DNA of 64,000 bases, taken from assembly GCA_965198715.1 (NCBI GenBank), contig CBDAPV010000001.1, positions 124,001 through 188,000 of the forward strand, given 5' to 3'. Source of the DNA: RH-AL1 sp965198715 (GTDB lineage Bacteria > Pseudomonadota > Alphaproteobacteria > Rhizobiales > Beijerinckiaceae). Positions within the stretch are counted from its first letter, which is position 1. Every line of letters starts with the position of its first letter. The position numbers and the translations under genes were made by a program. Positions 59,483 through 64,000 of the stretch are shown here, one piece after another. The notes under the pieces are model-generated. The model was not told the origin of the DNA and ran no database searches. It saw only the letters and a list, made by a program, of their open reading frames with translations.

Positions 59483-61678
59483 ATGACCGACCCCATCGGC
59501 GTGTGCCTGCTGCCGGCCTCCGGCGAGTGGGTCTACGACACACTGCCGCGCCGCGCCGCCCATGCCGCCGATCCGGCGCCGGCCGTGCTCAACCTCAACG
59601 CCTCGGCCACGCTCACCGACTACCAGGTCGCGCTCGACCAGCTGCAGCGGCAGCTGCCGGGCTGCACGACCGTGTCGCTGGTGGTGGCCTGGTTCGGCTC
59701 GTCGACGGACGTCGCGCGCTGCCAAGTTCATCCCGCGACCAACTATCCCGGCGGCAGCGCCGACGCGCTGGTGAACGGCACGTGGACGAGCGAATCGTGG
59801 CGCTGCTCCGGCCTCACCCAAGCCTCGCCGGGGCTGATCCCGCTCTCGAGCGATGCCTCCGGCAAGGCCGTCTACGGCGGCACGCCGTCCGACCCCAGCG
59901 TGGTGCGCTGCCTGCGCGACCTCCGCGCGAGGGGATTTCGCACCGTGTTCTACCCGTTCCTGCTGATGGACGCGCCGGGCTACCCCTGGCGCGGCCGCAT
60001 CGGCCTGGCCGGCGCCGACCGAACCGTCGCCGCGACCAGCGCGGTGGCCGGCTTCCTCGGCACGGCGGCGGCCTCGCAGTTCACGCGCGACGCGCAGAAC
60101 CTCACGGTCGCCTACGCCGGCGCGGCGACGGACTGGACCTGGCGCCGCATGATCCTGCACTACGCAGAGCTCTGCGTGGTGGCTGGCGGTGTCGACCTGT
60201 TCCTGATCGGCTCGGAGCTGCGCGGCCTCGAAGCGATTCGCGGGCCGGGCTGGACGCCAAGCGGGACATTGGCCGCCGACGGCACGGCGAGCTGGGACTA
60301 TCCCTTCGTCGACGGCCTGGGCCAGCTCGCCGACGACGTGCGCGGCGTGTTCGACGCCGCCGGGCTCGCGCGCGACACGAGCGGCCTGCACGATCTCGTC
60401 GGCTATTCCGCCGACTGGTCGAGCTGGATGGGTGTCACGCACGCCGACGCCGGTGGTCTCTGGCCCAACCTCGACCAGCTGTGGGCTCGTCCCTCGATCG
60501 ACCTCGTCGCCTTCGACAATTACCTGCCGCTGTCCGACTGGACCAGCGGCGACGGCGGCCTCGACGCCGCCACCTGGAGTTTTCCGGGCTCGCCGAGCCG
60601 CTATTCCAAGGCCTACCTCAAGGCCAACATCGAGGCCGGCCCATACTTCTCCTGGTTCTACGCCGACGGCACCAACCGCGGCCGCGGACCGGACCCCGCC
60701 GGCTCGGCGCAGCCGGTCAGCCTGCCCGAGGGCGACCGGCTGGCGCAGGCGCGCACGACCTACGCCGCCGGACAGCAGATCCTGGCGCCCAAGCAGCTGC
60801 GCTGGTGGTGGGGCAACCCCCATCGCGCCTGCTACGACACCGGCGACGGCGCCGGCACGGTGCCGCGCGGCGCGGCCTCGCGCTGGGTCGCGCAGATGAA
60901 GTCGATCACCTTCGCGGAGTACGGCTTCCCCTCGGTGGACCGCTGCACCAACCAGCCCAACGTGTTCTACGATCCGCGCTCGAGCGAGAGCTTCACGCCG
61001 TACTGGTCGGCGTGGGACGCGGTGCCGGGCGATGCCTGGCGGCCGCGCCGCGACGACGCGCTGGCGGCGCTGGCGCGGGACTGCGTCGTCGAATACTGGA
61101 CGCTCGACGGCAACAACGCGGCGAGCGCCGGCGGCGTGGCGATGATCCAGACGGCGTTCCTGTGCGCCTGGAACTGGGACGCGCGGCCGTTCCCGGCCTT
61201 CCCGACCCTGCCGGTCTGGGGCGACGGCCCAAACTGGGCCAGCGGCACCTGGATCGAGGGCAAGGGCCCGGCCGTGGCGCCCGCCGGCGCCGACCCGCCG
61301 CCCGGCGCGACCCCGCTGCCGTCGTTCCCGGTGCTTGCCGGGCAGGGCTGGACGGCGATGTGGCGCCCCACCTTCACGACCGGCGTCGCGCCCCACGTCA
61401 GCGGCCGCGAGACCCGCGCCGGTCGCGCGGCGGCGGCGCTGTGGGCGGCCGAGCTGAGCTTCGACGTGCTGTCGCCCGCCGACCTCGCCGCCCTCGCCGG
61501 CTTCTACGCGGCGCGGCGCGGCGACGCCCTGGCCTTCACCGTGCCGGTGCCGGCCGAGCTCGGGCTCGGCGCGACCCTGCCGTGCCGCTTCGCCGAGGAC
61601 CAGCTCGATGCCGAGGCGTTCGCCGCGATGCTGGCGGCGATGCGCAGCCTGCGGCTGGTCGCGGTGAAGGGACAGTGA
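59483..61678 (+). CDS. TIM-barrel baseplate protein fused to a DUF2460-like domain
   Basis: A 731-residue protein. Residues about 80-600 match the GTA TIM-barrel domain found in the large RcGTA gp15 'megatron': VFYPFLLMDAPGYPWRGRIG, GGVDLFLIGSELRGLEAIRG, EYGFPSVDRCTNQPNVFYDP and the concluding WGDGPNWASGTWIEGKG. Residues 612-731 (LPSFPVLAGQGWTAMWRPTF then TTGVAPHVSGRE) resemble the N-terminal half of the next protein, a DUF2460 distal-tail component. In RcGTA the two domains are on different proteins. Probably sits at the tail tip and may cleave or bind cell-surface glycan. Confidence 0.82.
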   Translation: MTDPIGVCLLPASGEWVYDTLPRRAAHAADPAPAVLNLNASATLTDYQVALDQLQRQLPGCTTVSLVVAWFGSSTDVARCQVHPATNYPGGSADALVNGTWTSESWRCSGLTQASPGLIPLSSDASGKAVYGGTPSDPSVVRCLRDLRARGFRTVFYPFLLMDAPGYPWRGRIGLAGADRTVAATSAVAGFLGTAAASQFTRDAQNLTVAYAGAATDWTWRRMILHYAELCVVAGGVDLFLIGSELRGLEAIRGPGWTPSGTLAADGTASWDYPFVDGLGQLADDVRGVFDAAGLARDTSGLHDLVGYSADWSSWMGVTHADAGGLWPNLDQLWARPSIDLVAFDNYLPLSDWTSGDGGLDAATWSFPGSPSRYSKAYLKANIEAGPYFSWFYADGTNRGRGPDPAGSAQPVSLPEGDRLAQARTTYAAGQQILAPKQLRWWWGNPHRACYDTGDGAGTVPRGAASRWVAQMKSITFAEYGFPSVDRCTNQPNVFYDPRSSESFTPYWSAWDAVPGDAWRPRRDDALAALARDCVVEYWTLDGNNAASAGGVAMIQTAFLCAWNWDARPFPAFPTLPVWGDGPNWASGTWIEGKGPAVAPAGADPPPGATPLPSFPVLAGQGWTAMWRPTFTTGVAPHVSGRETRAGRAAAALWAAELSFDVLSPADLAALAGFYAARRGDALAFTVPVPAELGLGATLPCRFAEDQLDAEAFAAMLAAMRSLRLVAVKGQ

Positions 61679-61706
61679 GAGCGAAGGCGATCGAGGAGCG
61701 AATGAA

Positions 61707-62315
61707 TTGGTGCCGCAAACCTTTCCCGTGCTGCCCGGCCAGGGCTGGTCGGTGCACAAGCGCCCGAGTTTCTCGACGCGCGTGGCGAGCCACGTGTCGG
61801 GGCGCGAGGTGCGCAGCCCGCTCTACGCCGCCACGCTCTACGAGTTCGAGCTGACCTTCGACGCGCTCGCCTCGAGCGGAGCGCTCGGCGGCGGTCTCGG
61901 CGCCGGCTCGCTGCAGCGGCTGCTCGGCTTCGTGCTGGCCTGCCAGGGCCAGCTGACGCCGTTCCTCTACGTCGACCCCACGGATTGCTTCGTCGCGGCG
62001 CAGCCGATCGGCACCGGTGACGACGTCACGACGAGCTTCCCCGTGGTGCGCTCTCTCGGCGGCGTCACCGAGCCGGTCGGCTGGGCGACGAGCCTCGCCA
62101 ACGTCGCCGTCGCCGGCGCGCCGACATCGGGCTGGAGCCTGGCGCAGCCGAACACGCTGAGCTTCGCCGCCGCGCCGCCCGTCGGCGCGACGATCGTCGC
62201 CGACGTCGCCTACGCCTTCCTCTGCCGCCTCCTCGACGACCAGCAGGATTTCGAGAACGTCATGGCCGGCCTGTGGCAGGTCGGGTCGCTGAAGTTCCGC
62301 AGCGTGCGGCCGTAG
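61707..62315 (+). CDS. DUF2460 distal tail protein, GTA gp12-like
   Basis: A 202-residue distal tail protein with the DUF2460 pattern: FPVLPGQGWSVHKRPSFSTR, VASHVSGREVRSPLYAATLY, FVLACQGQLTPFLYVDPTDC and LCRLLDDQQDFENVMAGLWQ followed by KFRSVRP. The first half is repeated, diverged, in the C-terminus of the preceding TIM-barrel protein. Start is TTG (GAGGAG 8 bp upstream) or a GTG one codon later. It connects tail tube to hub. Confidence 0.88.
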   Translation: MVPQTFPVLPGQGWSVHKRPSFSTRVASHVSGREVRSPLYAATLYEFELTFDALASSGALGGGLGAGSLQRLLGFVLACQGQLTPFLYVDPTDCFVAAQPIGTGDDVTTSFPVVRSLGGVTEPVGWATSLANVAVAGAPTSGWSLAQPNTLSFAAAPPVGATIVADVAYAFLCRLLDDQQDFENVMAGLWQVGSLKFRSVRP

Positions 62316-62470
62316 CTCCCTTCTCCCCTTGCAGGAGAAGGTGGCGCGAAGCGCCGGATGAGGGGTCGCTCGATCCTGGGGGTTGGGCTTCGGCACAGAG
62401 GAGCGGCGACGTTTCCCAACCCCTCATCCGCCCTTCGGGCACCTTCTCCCGCAAGGGGAGAAGGGAGTCC
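62315..62470. repeat. Palindromic repeats, type A, DUF2460-DUF2163 junction
   Basis: Facing copies: cttctccccttgcaggagaa, tggcgcgaagcgccggatga, then, after about 60 bp, the inverted form with cgggcaccttctcccgcaag. A type B half element follows immediately. Confidence 0.8.
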
Positions 62471-62494
62471 CGGCACGTTTTCCGAGGCCGCGAG

Positions 62495-62555
62495 GCTCGG
62501 TCGCCCCCTCCACCATGCTGCGCATGGTCCCCTTCCCCCGCTGCGCGGAGGAGGA
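62495..62555. repeat. Half copy of the type B repeat
   Basis: ccccctccaccatgctgcgcatgg and cccccgctgcgcggaggaggat: the second half of the 160-180 bp type B unit, with no matching left half. It lies just before the DUF2163 gene, whose ribosome binding site region includes its last bases. Confidence 0.65.
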
Positions 62556-62578
62556 TCTGCCCCACCACGGAAACGCAC

Positions 62579-63445
62579 ATGCGCCCTGCTCCGCCAGCCC
62601 TCGTCGCCGCGCTCGCCGCCGCCCGCGCGGCGCACGACGCGCCCCTCCTGATGGCCGATTGCTACACGCTCACCCTGCGCAGCGGCACGGTGCTGACGCT
62701 CACCAACGCCGACGTGCCCGTCACGCTGGGCGGCACCACCTTCCTCGCCAACTCGCTGCTGATCGACGGTCTCGCCTTCAAGTGCGCGCTGGGCCTCGAC
62801 GTCGACGAGCAGCAGGTCACCCTGGCCGCGCGGCCCACCGACACCATCGGCGGGGTGCCGGCGTTGACGGCGATCCATCGCGGCGCGCTCGACGGCTGCA
62901 CCCTGCGCCGCGAGCGCGCGTTCCTGACGAGCTGGAGCGCGCCGCCGCTCGGCTCGATCGTGCTGTTCCAGGGCCGGGTCACGAGCATCGACGCCGTCGG
63001 GCGCACCAGCGCCACCGTCACGGTGGCCTCCGACCTGGTGCTGCTCGACATCGACATGCCGCGCAACCTCTACCAGCCGACCTGCGTCCACGCGCTCTAC
63101 GATAGCGGCTGCGGCTTGCAGAAGAGCGCCTGGGGCAGCGCCGGCACCGTCGCGGCCGGCACCGGCGCCACGCAGATCGTTTGGGCCGGCGCCGATCCCA
63201 AGTTCGCGCAGGGCACGCTGACGTTCACGAGCGGCGTGCTGGCGGGGCAGAGCGTCGGCGTCAAGGCGGCTTCGGCCGGCGCGCTGGCGCTGGCCTATCC
63301 GCTCGCCGCCGTGCCGGCGGTCGGCGACGGCTTCACTGCCTATCCCGGCTGCGACCGCACGCAGGCGACCTGCGCCGCCAAGTTCGCCAATCTCGCCAAC
63401 TTCCGCGGCTTCCCCTTCGTGCCGCCGCCCGCCGCCGCCTACTGA
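62579..63445 (+). CDS. DUF2163 tail hub protein, GTA gp13-like
   Basis: Tail hub component of 288 residues. The DUF2163 N-terminal region ADCYTLTLRSGTVLTLTNAD, the FKCALGLDVDEQQVTLAARP stretch and the phage 'BR0599'-like C-terminal part with PTCVHALYDSGCGLQKSAWG and YPGCDRTQATCAAKFANLAN then FRGFPFVP are present. Cysteines in this last region are conserved in the family. The last codons (PPAAAY) and stop are duplicated downstream with repeat sequence. Start ATG after the type B half repeat. Confidence 0.9.
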   Translation: MRPAPPALVAALAAARAAHDAPLLMADCYTLTLRSGTVLTLTNADVPVTLGGTTFLANSLLIDGLAFKCALGLDVDEQQVTLAARPTDTIGGVPALTAIHRGALDGCTLRRERAFLTSWSAPPLGSIVLFQGRVTSIDAVGRTSATVTVASDLVLLDIDMPRNLYQPTCVHALYDSGCGLQKSAWGSAGTVAAGTGATQIVWAGADPKFAQGTLTFTSGVLAGQSVGVKAASAGALALAYPLAAVPAVGDGFTAYPGCDRTQATCAAKFANLANFRGFPFVPPPAAAY

Positions 63446-63608
63446 AACGCACCACCTCCGTCTAATCCGGGGCGCCGCAGGCGAGCCCGGAACCCATGAC
63501 AACGCGGATGCCGGAAGAGCGGCGACGCTGCCGCTTCGTTCTGAAAGCACGTTGTCATGGGTTCCGGGCTCTCGCTGCGCTCGCCCCGGAAAGACGGCAC
63601 CGAGCCCG
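63431..63608. repeat. Type C palindromic repeat, tandem copy 1
   Basis: Starts with the 3' end of the DUF2163 gene (gccgccgcctactgaaacgc), then cggggcgccgcaggcgagcc ... cccatgacaacg ... cgttgtcatgggttccgggc ... cgctcgccccgg. The two outer arms are complementary. Confidence 0.8.
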
Positions 63609-63622
63609 TCGCCGAGACGACC

Positions 63623-63799
63623 GCCGCCTACTGAACCGTACCACCTCCGTCTTTCCGGGGCGCCGCAGGCGAGCCCGGAACCCATGACAACGCGGATGCC
63701 GGAGAGCGGCGACGCTGCCGCTTCGTTCTGACAGCACGTTGTCGTGGGTTCCGGGCTCTCGCTGCGCTCGCCCCGGAAAGACGGCACCGAGCCCGTCGC
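63623..63799. repeat. Type C palindromic repeat, tandem copy 2
   Basis: Repeats copy 1 nearly exactly from gaccgccgcctactgaaccg to gacggcaccgagcccgtcg, with a few base changes. It includes the duplicated gene end, so duplication happened after the element had landed behind the gene. A small type A fragment (cttctcccgcaaagggagaa) follows at 63809-63828. Confidence 0.8.
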
Positions 63800-63860
63800 G
63801 GTAATTCCTTCTCCCGCAAAGGGAGAAGGGAGACTCTCCCACCAATCCCGAGGCCTCCCC

Positions 63861-64000
63861 ATGTCGCTCGACACCGTCGATCGCGCCCGCGTCGTCGCGG
63901 AGGCGCGGCGCTGGATCGGCACGCCCTATCACCCGTGCGCGGATCTCCGCGGCATCGGGGTGGATTGCGGCATGCTGATCGTGCGCATCTACGTCGACCT
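63861..64000 (+). CDS. NlpC/P60 family peptidase, GTA gp14-like, incomplete
   Basis: Only 46 complete codons are in the window; the gene continues beyond it. The N-terminus RARVVAEARRWIGTPYHPCA and the GIGVDCGMLIVRIYV block are the NlpC/P60 signature, with catalytic Cys36 after Asp35. In GTAs and siphoviruses this enzyme is a tail-tip peptidoglycan hydrolase, often fused to or next to the hub. A large 'megatron'-type gene would be expected next. Confidence 0.85.
   Translation, partial: MSLDTVDRARVVAEARRWIGTPYHPCADLRGIGVDCGMLIVRIYVD

Noticed and set aside
58562..61759. Minus-strand frame of 1065 codons opposite the tape-measure and TIM-barrel genes
   Set aside because: Composition is Arg/Gly/Ala-rich and it passes through repeat elements. 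The plus strand encodes recognisable tail proteins.
63431..63799. Direct repeats considered as a CRISPR array
   Set aside because: Only two long units (about 180 bp) with internal palindromes, no regular spacers and no cas genes.

Overview
The window reads as chromosomal DNA of a high-GC alphaproteobacterium, most likely from the Hyphomicrobiales/Rhodospirillales side. Supporting signs are the addB-addA-trxA order, a CpdR receiver protein close to N-formylglutamate amidohydrolase and a HisN-type phosphatase, DUF29 and DUF892 proteins, short palindromic intergenic repeats of the kind scattered through rhizobial genomes, and a gene-transfer-agent-like (GTA-like) particle cluster. Genus cannot be fixed from this sequence alone.

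Layout. 0-8 kb: 3' end of a glucan biosynthesis gene (opgG/opgD type), pyrD, a Kup potassium transporter, two overlapping MFS transporters, and leuA behind a possible leader-peptide attenuator. 8-16.9 kb: a coiled-coil protein, an unaccompanied molybdopterin large subunit, a GNAT protein, an OYE-like/GST/proline-rich-protein operon, an SDR, several small secreted proteins, and trxA. 16.9-26.6 kb: AddAB recombination nuclease, a DUF2380-like secreted protein, and a DUF255 thioredoxin-fold protein fused to a DsbD-like domain. 26.7-28.3 kb: a VapBC-type toxin-antitoxin pair with a palindromic operator, and an FMN-binding oxidase. 28.4-35.7 kb: malonate decarboxylase operon (A-C-D-E-G-B-H) with an AEC-family transporter. 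35.8-40.2 kb: a cation/proton antiporter operon whose order matches the antiporter half of membrane-bound hydrogenases, without any hydrogenase. 40.3-46.5 kb: DUF892 protein, tRNA-Val(GAC), cpdR, N-formylglutamate amidohydrolase, hisN, DUF29, and murA.

47-64 kb: a head-tail structural cluster in the order TerL, portal, protease, capsid, adaptor, HK97-gp10-like, DUF3168, small protein, major tail, tail chaperone (with a probable -1 frameshift product), tape measure, TIM-barrel protein, DUF2460, DUF2163, NlpC/P60 (running off the end). No integrase, repressor, replication or lysis gene is visible, so this looks like a domesticated particle or GTA rather than a complete prophage. Unusual points are: two toxin-antitoxin modules embedded in opposite orientations; a TIM-barrel domain fused to a DUF2460-like domain; a shared beta-rich module in the head-tail adaptor and the major tail protein; an AT-richer island between portal and protease; and host-type palindromic repeats at about half of the gene junctions, some of which contribute codons.

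How the parts work together: the mdc operon takes up and decarboxylates malonate, consuming protons, and the antiporter operon 70 bp downstream could balance pH or ions (inference). In the last third, TerL would package DNA into a capsid matured by the protease. The small tail proteins, chaperone and tape measure would build the tail, and the DUF2460/DUF2163/NlpC set would form the tip that contacts and opens the recipient envelope.
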